From positions 23,259 to 61,986 of the forward strand of contig VBML01000058.1 in assembly GCA_005878915.1 (NCBI GenBank): a stretch of DNA of 38,728 nucleotides. The letters are read 5' to 3'. The translations under genes and the position numbers were made by a program. Origin of the DNA: Methanobacteriota archaeon. GTDB lineage: Archaea; Thermoplasmatota; Thermoplasmata; RBG-16-68-12. The notes beneath the pieces were generated by a model that was not told the origin of the DNA, ran no database searches, and saw nothing but the letters and a program-made list of their open reading frames with translations. The first letter of the stretch is position 1. Every line of letters begins with the position of its first letter. Below, one piece after another: positions 1 to 8,828 of the stretch.

Positions 1-618
1 GTTCGCCGGACGGTGGACCGTCGCGAGGACATAGCCCTTCGGCGTCAGCCCGAGACGTTTCCCGATGTCCCGCTTCCGGGCCTCCTGGGCGCTCACCAGG
101 GCGACATCGTACATGACGTCCCCGACGAGGTGCACCCCTCGCTGGATTCCCTCCTTGGCGAGGTTCTCTACGGCGGTCTGCGTCGGGCAGAAAAGGAGCG
201 TCGCCAGGTGGTCGGCGATGATCCGGTTCACCTCCTCCGGCATCTTCCGGTTGAAGCTCCGAAGTCCGGCCTCCACGTGGCCCACGGGGAGGTGGAGCTT
301 CGCGGCGGCCAGCGCGGCGGCAAGCGTGGAGTTCGTGTCTCCGTACACCAGGACGATGTCCGGCCGCACCCGTTCGAGCACCTCCTCTAGCCGGATCAGC
401 ATCTCACCCGTCTGCTTGGCATGGGTCCCCGACCCCACCTCGAGGTTGTAGTCCGGCTTTGGGATCTCCAGGACGTCGAAGAACACGTCGCTCATCGCCT
501 CGTCGTAGTGCTGGCCGGTGTGGATCAGCACCTCCTCGTTGTGGCGGCGGATGGCCCGGCTCACGGGGGCGGCCTTCACGAACTGAGGGCGCGCGCCGAC
601 GACGCTCGCGATTCGCAC
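1..618 (-). CDS. wecB: UDP-N-acetylglucosamine 2-epimerase family (WecB/WbpI-like), 3' end beyond window
   Basis: Manual reverse-strand translation (the ORF track misses it because it has no stop in the window): VRIASVVGARPQFVKAAPVSRAI...HTGQHYDEAMSDVFFDVLEIPKPDYNLEVGSGTHAKQTGEML...VYGDTNSTLAAALAAAKLHLPVGHVEAGLRSFNRKMPEEVNRIIADHLATLLFCPTQTAVENL; classic epimerase motifs. GTG start at 618. Confidence 0.93.
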   Translation of the reverse strand, partial: MRIASVVGARPQFVKAAPVSRAIRRHNEEVLIHTGQHYDEAMSDVFFDVLEIPKPDYNLEVGSGTHAKQTGEMLIRLEEVLERVRPDIVLVYGDTNSTLAAALAAAKLHLPVGHVEAGLRSFNRKMPEEVNRIIADHLATLLFCPTQTAVENLAKEGIQRGVHLVGDVMYDVALVSAQEARKRDIGKRLGLTPKGYVLATVHRPAN

Positions 619-638
619 GGGCTTGAACCAAGCCGCCG

Positions 639-648
639 CCTTAAAAGG
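639..648 (-). promoter_or_regulatory. TATA-like element (CCTTTTAAGG read on minus strand) about 26 nt upstream of the GTG at 618
   Basis: A/T core ttaaaa in GC-rich DNA at archaeal TATA spacing for a leaderless start. Confidence 0.45.
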
Positions 649-738
649 CTGCGCTCCAAGGAGGGCGAAGACCTCGCGCGGATTTCGCATCCCTCCATCG
701 TGAAATGTTTATCTCCGCGGCCCTCATCGAGGCGAGAC

Positions 739-2034
739 ATGAAGGTTGCCGTCATCGGCCTTGGATACGTCGGGGTACCCGTGGCCGCCGTTCTCGCGTC
801 TAAGGGGATCCGCGTCGTCGGCATCGACATCGATCCCCGCAAAGTCGAGAGGGTCGGTGCGGGCGCAACCCCCCTCGAGGGGTATGAGCCCGGACTCGCC
901 GAGCTTATTGCTGAAGGCGCCGCCTCCGGGCTTCTCAAGGCGACGACGGACTACGACGCGATGGCCGACGCGGATGCGGTGGTCGTCAGCGTCGAGACCC
1001 CGATCGACGACGCGACGCACGACCCTGAATACAAGGCGCTAAGGTCAGCCCTTCGCAGCATCGCCCCACGGCTTCACAAAGGCGCTCTCGTCTCCATTGA
1101 GTCGACAGTCGCCCCAAGAACGATGACGGGCCTTGTTCGCCCGATCCTCGAGCGGGGCAGCGGGCTCCGTGCGGGGCGAGACTTCCATCTCGTCCACTCG
1201 CCGGAGCGAGTGACGGCTGGGAAGCTCCTTCGCAATCTCACGACATTGGACCGCGTCATCGGAGCGGAGGATGCCCGCGCTCGCCGAGCGGCACGGACTC
1301 TGTACTCTCAGATATCGAGCGGTGCGCTCCACGACGCAGACTGGGTGAGCGCGGAGATTACGAAGACCGCGGAGAACGCATATCGAGACGTACAGATTGC
1401 GTTCTCGAACGAGGTCGCCTTGATCTGCGAGGAACTCGGTGCGAACGCCTATCGCGTGCGGGAGCTCGTGAACACGTGTCCGGGACGAGACATGCTCATA
1501 CCGGGCGCGGGCGTCGGAGGGCATTGTATCCCCAAGGACCCATGGCTCCTCGTGTCGCCCGTGATTCATCAGAAGCCGGTCCTGATTCCGACGGCGCGGG
1601 AGGTGAACGACTTCATGCCGACACGGATGGCGCAGCTCGTCGAAGAGGCGATGCGGGAGGTCGGAAGGAGAATCCGGAACTCGCAGGTTGCCATCCTCGG
1701 ATTCGCGTTCCGCGAGAACACGGAGGACTCGCGGAACAGCCCCGCGATCCCTCTCATCCGGGAACTGCGGCGTCGGGGGGCGGATGTGACGATTCACGAC
1801 CCATTCGCGAAGAGCCTGCGAGGGTTTACGATCACCCGGGATCTGGGAGCCGCTCTGAGGGGGGCGGACTGCCTTGCATTGGTCACGGCGCACGACGACT
1901 ACCGGACCCTGGACCTGAAGAAACTGCGGGGGTGGATGCGCCACCGCGCCATCGTGGACGGGCGGAACGTCTTCGACGGCTCCGTGATCAAACGAGGATT
2001 CTCCTATCGCGCAATCGGGAAGGGCGAATTCTAA
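739..2034 (+). CDS. UDP-GlcNAc/UDP-ManNAc 6-dehydrogenase (WbpA/WecC family)
   Basis: MKVAVIGLGYVGVPVAAVLASKG N-terminal Rossmann motif; NTCPGRDMLIPGAGVGGHCIPKDPWLL active-site region. Start moved to ATG 739 inside the longer ORF 421..2034. Confidence 0.92.
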   Translation: MKVAVIGLGYVGVPVAAVLASKGIRVVGIDIDPRKVERVGAGATPLEGYEPGLAELIAEGAASGLLKATTDYDAMADADAVVVSVETPIDDATHDPEYKALRSALRSIAPRLHKGALVSIESTVAPRTMTGLVRPILERGSGLRAGRDFHLVHSPERVTAGKLLRNLTTLDRVIGAEDARARRAARTLYSQISSGALHDADWVSAEITKTAENAYRDVQIAFSNEVALICEELGANAYRVRELVNTCPGRDMLIPGAGVGGHCIPKDPWLLVSPVIHQKPVLIPTAREVNDFMPTRMAQLVEEAMREVGRRIRNSQVAILGFAFRENTEDSRNSPAIPLIRELRRRGADVTIHDPFAKSLRGFTITRDLGAALRGADCLALVTAHDDYRTLDLKKLRGWMRHRAIVDGRNVFDGSVIKRGFSYRAIGKGEF

Positions 2035-2065
2035 TCTCCCCCCGGGATGCGAGGAGCCGAGGACA

Positions 2066-3043
2066 TCACGGGAGGGCGGTGACCTTCCCGCTTCGCTGGG
2101 ATTCGATTGCCGCCTCCACCACGCGCAGAGTCTCGACCGCATCTTCCCCCGTCACGAGGGGATCCTTCCCGTCGGTGACCGCCCGAAGGAAGTCCTTGAG
2201 CTCCCGCTTCAGCGGTTCCTCCTTCCGAAGGTTCACGTGCCGGATGTCGAAGTCCAGGGGCAATTGGTAGAGGTTCGCGGGATCCAGCGGGCCCAGGCTC
2301 GAGGACGAAATCGTCATCGACTGCGCGGTGTAGTCCAGCTCGACGAAGTTCCGGAGGCACGTGAGGCTCAGGCGACGCACCTTCATCGGCGTGAGCCAGT
2401 TCGCCTCGACGTACCCGTGCACCCCGTTCGCGAAGCTGAGGAGGATCGTCGCATGATCCTCAAACGCTTCGTGCTTCTGTCGCCCACCGACGGCGAAGAC
2501 CGAGGACACGCGCTTCCCCACAAGGTACCGAAGGACATCGATGTCGTGAATCGCCAGGTCCATGATCACTCCAACGTCTCGGATCCGCTCCGGGAAGTTG
2601 CTGACCCGCCGCGCGCCCGCGGTGATCAAGTCCCCCCAGGTGCCCGCTTCGAGGTACCGCTTGGCGCTCTCGACGACAGGGTTGTGCCGCTCGACGTGGC
2701 CGGCTCCGAGGATCAGGCCCGCCTCCCGGGCGGCCTTGACGAGGCGCTGAGCGTCCCGGACCGTGCCGCAGATCGGCTTCTCCACGAGGACGTGCTTCCC
2801 CGCCGCGATCGCGTCCATCGCGACCGCGTAGTGGAGGTTCGTGGGGACGCAAATCGTGACCGCGTCGACCCGGTCCTTGAGGAGCGCCTTGTAGTCGGGG
2901 AAGTAGGAGACGGAGTGCCGGTTCGCGACAGCCCCGCCCGCCTTCGCGTCGGGATCCGCGACCGCGGCGAGTTCACCAAGGTCCGCGAGGACGCGGGCGT
3001 GGTTCTGCCCCATGGAGCCCACGCCGATCACGCCTACCTTCAT
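2066..3043 (-). CDS. Gfo/Idh/MocA-family oxidoreductase (WbpB/WlbA-like)
   Basis: MKVGVIGVGSMGQNHARVLADLGELAAVADPD..., HVLVEKPICGTVRDAQ; start placed at ATG 3043. Confidence 0.88.
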   Translation of the reverse strand: MKVGVIGVGSMGQNHARVLADLGELAAVADPDAKAGGAVANRHSVSYFPDYKALLKDRVDAVTICVPTNLHYAVAMDAIAAGKHVLVEKPICGTVRDAQRLVKAAREAGLILGAGHVERHNPVVESAKRYLEAGTWGDLITAGARRVSNFPERIRDVGVIMDLAIHDIDVLRYLVGKRVSSVFAVGGRQKHEAFEDHATILLSFANGVHGYVEANWLTPMKVRRLSLTCLRNFVELDYTAQSMTISSSSLGPLDPANLYQLPLDFDIRHVNLRKEEPLKRELKDFLRAVTDGKDPLVTGEDAVETLRVVEAAIESQRSGKVTALP

Positions 3044-3063
3044 CGGCCGTGCAATCGATGGGG

Positions 3064-3074
3064 CCGATAAGAAA
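3064..3074 (-). promoter_or_regulatory. TATA-like element (CTTTCTTATCG on minus strand) about 26 nt upstream of the start at 3043
   Basis: Position and A/T composition. Confidence 0.4.
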
Positions 3075-3138
3075 GGTTCGGTCCGCTCTCGACGCGCGGT
3101 GCGTGCGATGGGTTCATACGGCACCTCGCGTTCGACGA

Positions 3139-3324
3139 ATGCAGATGGCGTTGGACCCCGTTTGCGGTACCGCCGTGAACCCGCACAACGCGTTCTGGAT
3201 GATCTGGTACAAGGGAAAGCCGTACTATTTCTGCGGGGAGGAATGCCAGATGGTGTTTGATCGGCATCCGGAAAAGTATCGAGAGAAAGCGTTGGAGCAG
3301 CGGGACAAGGAACGGATCTTCTAG
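3139..3324 (+). CDS. YHS-domain mini-protein (61 aa, putative metal-binding)
   Basis: MQMALDPVCGTAVNPHNAFWMIWYKGKPYYFCGEECQMVFDRHPEKY: DPVCG...YYFCGEEC...F..HPEKY is the YHS signature. Confidence 0.88.
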   Translation: MQMALDPVCGTAVNPHNAFWMIWYKGKPYYFCGEECQMVFDRHPEKYREKALEQRDKERIF

Positions 3325-3386
3325 AGCCTGCCTTGTCGATGCGCCGCGCGCAATCTTAATACGCCTCTGCATGTAGCTCGGGCACG

Positions 3387-4163
3387 ATGTCGGGCACCGC
3401 CTCTCCGCCGACCAAGGTCAAGAAGAGTCCCCGCGCGGAGACCGTGGAAGGTCAAGCAGCTCCAGCCGACGGCGGGATTGTTGTCGCCCGCGGGGTCACG
3501 AAGGTGTACGAGTCCGGGGACATCTCGGTCCCCGCGCTTCGCGGCGTCGACCTCTCGGTCAAGAAGGGGGAGATGGTCGCGATCATGGGCCCGTCCGGGT
3601 GCGGAAAGACGACCTTGTTGAATGTCCTGAGCGGGATCGACGACATGACGGCGGGCGAAGTCTGGATCGCTGGGAGTCCGCTCTCGGAGATGAACGACAA
3701 CGCGAAGACGGACTTCCGGGCGATGAAGATGGGGTTCATCTTCCAGTCCTACAACCTCCTCCCCGTCCTTCGCGCGGCGGAGAACGTCGAGCTCCCGCTC
3801 CTCGTCCGGGGGGACGACCCCAAGGAGGCCCGGAAGAAGGCCGCCGCCGCGTTGGAGGCCGTGGGCCTGGGTGGGAAGGGACCGAAAAAGCCCGCGGAAC
3901 TCAGCGGGGGGGAGCAACAGCGGGTGGCGATCGCCCGCAGCCTGGTAAACGACCCGGACATCGTGTTCGCGGACGAGCCGACGGGGAACCTGGACTCGGA
4001 GACGACGGCGGAGGTGATCCAGCTGATGAAGCGGCTCCACCGGGAGAAGGGGCTCACGTTTGTGATTGTGACGCACGACGGTTCCGTGGGGAACGCGACG
4101 GAGCGCGTGGTCCTCATGCGCAACGGTGTGATCACGAAGTCGTTCCAGCCGACCGGAGCCTGA
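3387..4163 (+). CDS. ABC transporter ATP-binding protein (LolD/MacB type)
   Basis: Walker A GPSGCGKTTLLN, signature LSGGEQQRVAIARS, Walker B DIVFADEPTGNLDSET, H-loop VTHD. Confidence 0.95.
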   Translation: MSGTASPPTKVKKSPRAETVEGQAAPADGGIVVARGVTKVYESGDISVPALRGVDLSVKKGEMVAIMGPSGCGKTTLLNVLSGIDDMTAGEVWIAGSPLSEMNDNAKTDFRAMKMGFIFQSYNLLPVLRAAENVELPLLVRGDDPKEARKKAAAALEAVGLGGKGPKKPAELSGGEQQRVAIARSLVNDPDIVFADEPTGNLDSETTAEVIQLMKRLHREKGLTFVIVTHDGSVGNATERVVLMRNGVITKSFQPTGA

Positions 4164-4166
4164 GGC

Positions 4167-7049
4167 ATGGCGCTCGAGACCGCGCTGTACCTCCTCGGGG
4201 TCGTCGGCCTTGTTTGCCTCGCGGTTGTCGCGTGGGCGGGGCGGAAGCGCTTCCCCCTTCGGATTGGCGTCGGGAACTTCTTCCGAAGGAAGACGCAGGT
4301 CGCGATCGTCGTCGCGGGCCTTCTCATCGGCACGTCGATCATCACGTCGTCGTACGTCATTCAGACCACGTTCGACTACACGATTCGGAGCGCGGTCTTT
4401 CGTGCCCTCGACCACACGGATGAGACAATCACGCTGGTGGCCGCGGACGGCAGGCGGGCGTTCTTCTCGGAAGCGGTGTTCGACGATCTCTACGCGAATC
4501 GGAGCGCGATGCCCACAATCGATGCCCTCGCCCCGAGGGTCCACCTTAGCGGGGCCGTCGTGGAAACGACGACGCGGCTGTTCGAACCCACAGCGACCGT
4601 CATCGGGTTCAACGCCTCGTATGAGCCCGGGACGTTCGTGCGCCAGGACGGCTCCTCCTGGAACGGCTCCGACCTTGGCCCCGGCGAGGTCATCGTAAAC
4701 GGGAAGCTTGCCGAGAACATCGAGGCGAAGGCGGGACATGACGTTGTTCTGGCGATGAGCGGGCCTGCCGGCTTCGTCCAGATGCCGGCGACGATTCGCG
4801 CGGTTGTCCAGGACGCGGGTCTCGGCGCATTCGGTGACGGGCCCAACGTGTTCATCCCCCTCTCCGCTCTCCAGGCGGGCGTCGGCGCCACGGGAGAGAT
4901 CAACCTCATCTCCGTCTCGAATGTTGGTGGGGTGACGGAGGGGTACGTCCACTCTGACAGCGCCGTGCGGGAGCTCAGGTCCCACCTGCCCTCGGCGTCC
5001 GCCTACAGGATCTCGAACGTGAAGGCGGATAACATCGACTCGGCGACCCGGAACGTCGACCAGCTCAGCCAGCTGTTCGTGCTCCTCGGGGTCTTCACAA
5101 TCATCGCGGGGATCCTGCTCATCATCAACATCTTCGTCATGCTCGCGGAAGAGCGGAAGGGGGAGATGGGGGTCGCCCGTGCCCTCGGCATGCGCCGCAA
5201 GAACCTCGTCCAGAGCTTCGTCTCGGAGGGCCTCCTGTATGCTCTCCTGTCATCGCTCGTTGGCACGTTCACGGGCCTCCTCGTTGCGGCGGTGATCCTC
5301 TGGGCGTTCGGCCAGATCTTTCCCCCCGCCGCGTTTGGCGGCGTTGGTTTCGTGCTGAGTTGGACGTGGTCCGACGTGATCCAAGGGTTCTCGATCGGCT
5401 TCCTGATCACGATGGTCACGATCGGGATCGCCTCGTGGCGCGTGTCGAAGCTGAACATCGTCCGCGCGATCCGAGACATCCCGGAACCTGTACAGCATCG
5501 CTCCACCCGTCGTCAGGTCGCGCTCGGGGCGGGATTGTCAGGTGTCGGCGTTCTTCTGACGGCGGTCGCTCTCCTCCGACACAGTCTCATCCTCCAGGAC
5601 CTCGGCCCCATCACCCTTTCGCTTGGACTCGCGATCCTGACGATGCGCGTGGTGCCCGCCCGTCTCGTGTTCAGCCTCGCGGGAGCGTTCATCATCGGGT
5701 GGGTCCTGAGCCCGTGGAAGTTCTTCAGTACCGCCGGCGCGGACATCACGTTGTTCATCGTCGCGGGCCTCTTCCTCGTCCTCGGGGGCCTCTTGCTCGT
5801 CATGTTCAACAGCGACACGTTGCTAGCAGTGGGGACGCGCATTGTGCGGAGTCGCACGTGGCGCCCCGTGGTCCGTACCGCAATCGCCTATCCGATGAAC
5901 AAGAAGTTCCGCACCGGCGCAACCCTTGCGAGCATCGCCCTCATCATGTTCACGATCGCGACGATGTCCGGAATTCAGACGTTGGTGAGCGGCTCCATTA
6001 CGAAGTCCATCGAGCGGGAGAGCGGGGGTTACGATCTCATTGGGTCCGCCCGAACACCGATTTCAAATTGGAGCGCCGCCCTGGCATCATACAACACGAC
6101 ATCGACGAACATCACCAAGTCCGCCGCCCTCCCGGTGGTCCCCGTTCGAATCTCCCCGACCGCGAACTTCACGGGAGAATTCCACAATTCAAGCCTCGTC
6201 GGAATCGCCTCCGGCTGGACGCCGCCGTTCCTCCTCCAGGCGATCGACCCGGCGTACCCCGACGCCGCGGCCGCGTGGGCCGCGGTCCAGGCGAACGACG
6301 GACTAGCCATCGTCGACGGCACCGTGATTCCGAACAATTTCGGTCCCAACTTCGGTACGTTTTCCGCGGGAGTCGGCGACGTGTTCTTCTACCGGAACGC
6401 AACCGGTGTCGCAAGGAACCTGCGCGTCATCGGCATCCTGTACGAGGTGTTCGTCCAGGGCCTCTGGGTGAGGTCCGCGGTTGTGCGCAACGACTTCGGT
6501 GTTGATGCGACGAGCCTGTTCTACTTCAGCGTTCGCGCCGGCGTCGACGTCACCGGGGCGGGGCACGACCTCGAGCGGTACTTCATCGCAAACCAGCTGG
6601 TCACGGTCAACATCCAGGCCCTCCTCAACTCAATCCTCGAGGTCACGATGGGCATCTTCAACCTCCTGGAGGCGTACCTTGCCCTCGGCCTCGTCGTGGG
6701 AATCGCGGGGCTCGGAGTGATCACGATGCGGAACGTCGTCGAGCGCCGGCAGGAGACGGGCGCCCTACGAGCGATTGGGTTCCGGAAGTCGATGGTCCTG
6801 CGGTCCTTCCTGTTGGAGCTGTCCTTCATCGCGCTCACGGGTATCACGATGGGCACGATCCTGGGGATCGCCTTGTCGTACGACCTTTACCTGAGATTCT
6901 TTGCCGACCAAACGCTCTTCGTGGTCCCGTGGGCTCGCTTGGTTACCCTTGGCGCGGCCGCGTTCGCCGGGTCGGTTCTCGCGACGGCGAGTCCGGCGAT
7001 CCGAGCGTCGCGGATGCCACCCGCGGAAGCCCTCCGGCGTTTCGAGTAG
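4167..7049 (+). CDS. ABC transporter permease, FtsX/MacB-PCD family (960 aa)
   Basis: Starts 4 nt after the ATPase gene; N-terminal TM plus periplasmic-like core; two FtsX-like blocks (LLIINIFVMLAEERKGEMGVARALGMRRKNLV; VITMRNVVERRQETGALRAIGFRKSMV). Confidence 0.92.
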   Translation: MALETALYLLGVVGLVCLAVVAWAGRKRFPLRIGVGNFFRRKTQVAIVVAGLLIGTSIITSSYVIQTTFDYTIRSAVFRALDHTDETITLVAADGRRAFFSEAVFDDLYANRSAMPTIDALAPRVHLSGAVVETTTRLFEPTATVIGFNASYEPGTFVRQDGSSWNGSDLGPGEVIVNGKLAENIEAKAGHDVVLAMSGPAGFVQMPATIRAVVQDAGLGAFGDGPNVFIPLSALQAGVGATGEINLISVSNVGGVTEGYVHSDSAVRELRSHLPSASAYRISNVKADNIDSATRNVDQLSQLFVLLGVFTIIAGILLIINIFVMLAEERKGEMGVARALGMRRKNLVQSFVSEGLLYALLSSLVGTFTGLLVAAVILWAFGQIFPPAAFGGVGFVLSWTWSDVIQGFSIGFLITMVTIGIASWRVSKLNIVRAIRDIPEPVQHRSTRRQVALGAGLSGVGVLLTAVALLRHSLILQDLGPITLSLGLAILTMRVVPARLVFSLAGAFIIGWVLSPWKFFSTAGADITLFIVAGLFLVLGGLLLVMFNSDTLLAVGTRIVRSRTWRPVVRTAIAYPMNKKFRTGATLASIALIMFTIATMSGIQTLVSGSITKSIERESGGYDLIGSARTPISNWSAALASYNTTSTNITKSAALPVVPVRISPTANFTGEFHNSSLVGIASGWTPPFLLQAIDPAYPDAAAAWAAVQANDGLAIVDGTVIPNNFGPNFGTFSAGVGDVFFYRNATGVARNLRVIGILYEVFVQGLWVRSAVVRNDFGVDATSLFYFSVRAGVDVTGAGHDLERYFIANQLVTVNIQALLNSILEVTMGIFNLLEAYLALGLVVGIAGLGVITMRNVVERRQETGALRAIGFRKSMVLRSFLLELSFIALTGITMGTILGIALSYDLYLRFFADQTLFVVPWARLVTLGAAAFAGSVLATASPAIRASRMPPAEALRRFE

Positions 7050-7053
7050 CCGC

Positions 7054-7584
7054 CTAAACGAGTTTCCCTTTTAGGAGCCCGCGGAGCCGGTTCGCCTTGG
7101 TCCCCATCCCCTGGCGATCGTAGAACACAACCGCCTCCGCCAGGTCCTCTCGCCAGCGATCCTCGTCCCCAATCGCCCGCCGGATCTGGGCCTGCGTCTC
7201 CCAGGCGGCGGCGACGCCGACCCAATTCGAGGTCACGTGAAGGCGATCGCGAGCATTCGCGAGGGTCACGACCGCGCGGTCCTGCCGGCCGGTCTTCCCA
7301 TAGATGCCGCCGAGATTCAGCATCGCCCACCCCGCCCCTTGCCGTCCTTCCTCGCTCTGGATGTTGGAGAAGCGATTCAGCGCGTCCAACAGGAACCGCT
7401 CTGCGCGCGTGGTGTCACGGCGCATCTCCGCGGAGGACCGGCGCGACTCCCACGCCGGATCGCGGACGGTCTCCGCTTCGAGATCGCGGCGGAGGGACTC
7501 ATAGTGACGCAGGGCCCCCTCCCAATCCAGCCCATGTTCGAGCGCGATTCCCGCCTCGAGGGCAGCGTCGAAGGATTCCAACAT
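7054..7584 (-). CDS. TPR-like hypothetical protein
   Basis: Helical repeats (AERFLLDALNRFSNIQSEEGRQGAGWAMLNLGGIYGKTGRQDRAVVTLANARDRL). Start uncertain (7593 or 7584). Confidence 0.65.
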   Translation of the reverse strand: MLESFDAALEAGIALEHGLDWEGALRHYESLRRDLEAETVRDPAWESRRSSAEMRRDTTRAERFLLDALNRFSNIQSEEGRQGAGWAMLNLGGIYGKTGRQDRAVVTLANARDRLHVTSNWVGVAAAWETQAQIRRAIGDEDRWREDLAEAVVFYDRQGMGTKANRLRGLLKGKLV

Positions 7585-7635
7585 CGCACCCATTGGAAAC
7601 CGCGCTAGGTAATAGCCCCTCGCTCGTCGCGGCCT

Positions 7636-8739
7636 CTACTCAGGTCCGCGCAGGCGGTCCATCGCGGACAGAATCGTGTCGATGTCGCTGCTGGAAACGA
7701 GCGGGTGCACGGGGATTTCGAAGAGGCGGGGGACGGTTTCCTCCGCGACCTTGGACCGCTCCGCCGGTCGTTTCCGGAACGCCTTCTGGCGGTACATAAC
7801 GCCCGGGTACGACGGCCGGCAGCCAATCCCTTCCGAGCTCAATCGCTGGACAATGCTGTCCCGCGAAAGGGGGAACCCGTCCTCGACCCGGACGATGTAC
7901 TGGTAGTACGAGTGGAGCATCCAGTTGCCTTCGACCGGTGGGCGCAAGCCTTCGATTTGCGAGATCCCCTTCGTCAGCCGCGCCGCGTTCTCCCGCCGCT
8001 TCCGGACGAAGCTGTCGAGCTTTCGCAACTGCACGAGGCCGATTGCCGCCGCGAACTCGGTCATCCTGTAGTTGTACCCGATGAGCACGTGGTCGTACTT
8101 CGCCCTCTGCCCGTGGTCTCGGAGGAGGCGGCACTGTTCCGCGATCTTCGGGTCGTCGGTCAGGATCATGCCACCTTCCCCGGTCGTCATGTTCTTCGTG
8201 GGGTAGAATGAGAAGCAGGAAGTGTCCCCGAGGTTGCCCGACTTCTCCCCGTGATACTCGGCCCCATGAGACTGACAGGCGTCTTCGAGAACGATCAGGT
8301 CGTTCGCTTCTGCGACCTCGTTGATCGCCTCCATCTCGGCGGTCTGCCCGTACAGGTGCACGGGCATCACCGCCTTCGTCTTCTTCGTCACGGCCCTCTT
8401 GAGCGATGCCGGGTCCATCGTGTAGAGGCCCCGGTCGATATCCGCGAACGTGGGCGTCCCGCCGCAGAGGAGGACCGTCGCCGCGCACGCGAAGAATGTG
8501 AGGGCGGGGACGACGACCTCCTGGCCACGTCCGATTTCGTGGGCGAGGAGCGCGACGTGGAGGGCGGACGTTCCGCTGTTCACCGCGATGCCGTGGCCAC
8601 GGCCAACATACTGGGCGAAGCGCTTTTCGAACTCCGCGACCCGCGCTCCTTGCGCGAACTGCCCGCTCTCCATGACCTCGAGGACGGCCCGTTTCTCTTC
8701 CTCGCCGAGGAATGGCTTCGCGATGGGGATGCCGGCCAC
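7636..8739 (-). CDS. DegT/DnrJ/EryC1/StrS aminotransferase (WbpE/WlbC-like)
   Basis: MAGIPIAKPFLGEEEKRAVLEVMESGQFAQGARVAEFEKRFAQYVG..., VNSGTSALHVAL, VLEDACQSHGAEY, CFSFYPTKNMTTGEGG (PLP lysine motif). Confidence 0.94.
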   Translation of the reverse strand: MAGIPIAKPFLGEEEKRAVLEVMESGQFAQGARVAEFEKRFAQYVGRGHGIAVNSGTSALHVALLAHEIGRGQEVVVPALTFFACAATVLLCGGTPTFADIDRGLYTMDPASLKRAVTKKTKAVMPVHLYGQTAEMEAINEVAEANDLIVLEDACQSHGAEYHGEKSGNLGDTSCFSFYPTKNMTTGEGGMILTDDPKIAEQCRLLRDHGQRAKYDHVLIGYNYRMTEFAAAIGLVQLRKLDSFVRKRRENAARLTKGISQIEGLRPPVEGNWMLHSYYQYIVRVEDGFPLSRDSIVQRLSSEGIGCRPSYPGVMYRQKAFRKRPAERSKVAEETVPRLFEIPVHPLVSSSDIDTILSAMDRLRGPE

Positions 8740-8828
8740 GGCCCGGGCACGTCTGCCGCTACCATAAGGGTGCCGGGCCGAGTCCTGAAAGGGGGACTCG
8801 CGGCCCGATTACCCCGCGACGAGTTCAA

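Noticed and set aside
1045-2142. Long minus-strand ORF (365 aa) opposite the sugar dehydrogenase
   Set aside because: Antisense to a clearly recognisable gene; Arg/Pro/His-rich composition typical of high-GC shadow ORFs.
3321-4985. 554-aa minus-strand ORF opposite the ABC ATPase and FtsX genes
   Set aside because: Shadow ORF; the opposite strand encodes unmistakable ABC and FtsX motifs.
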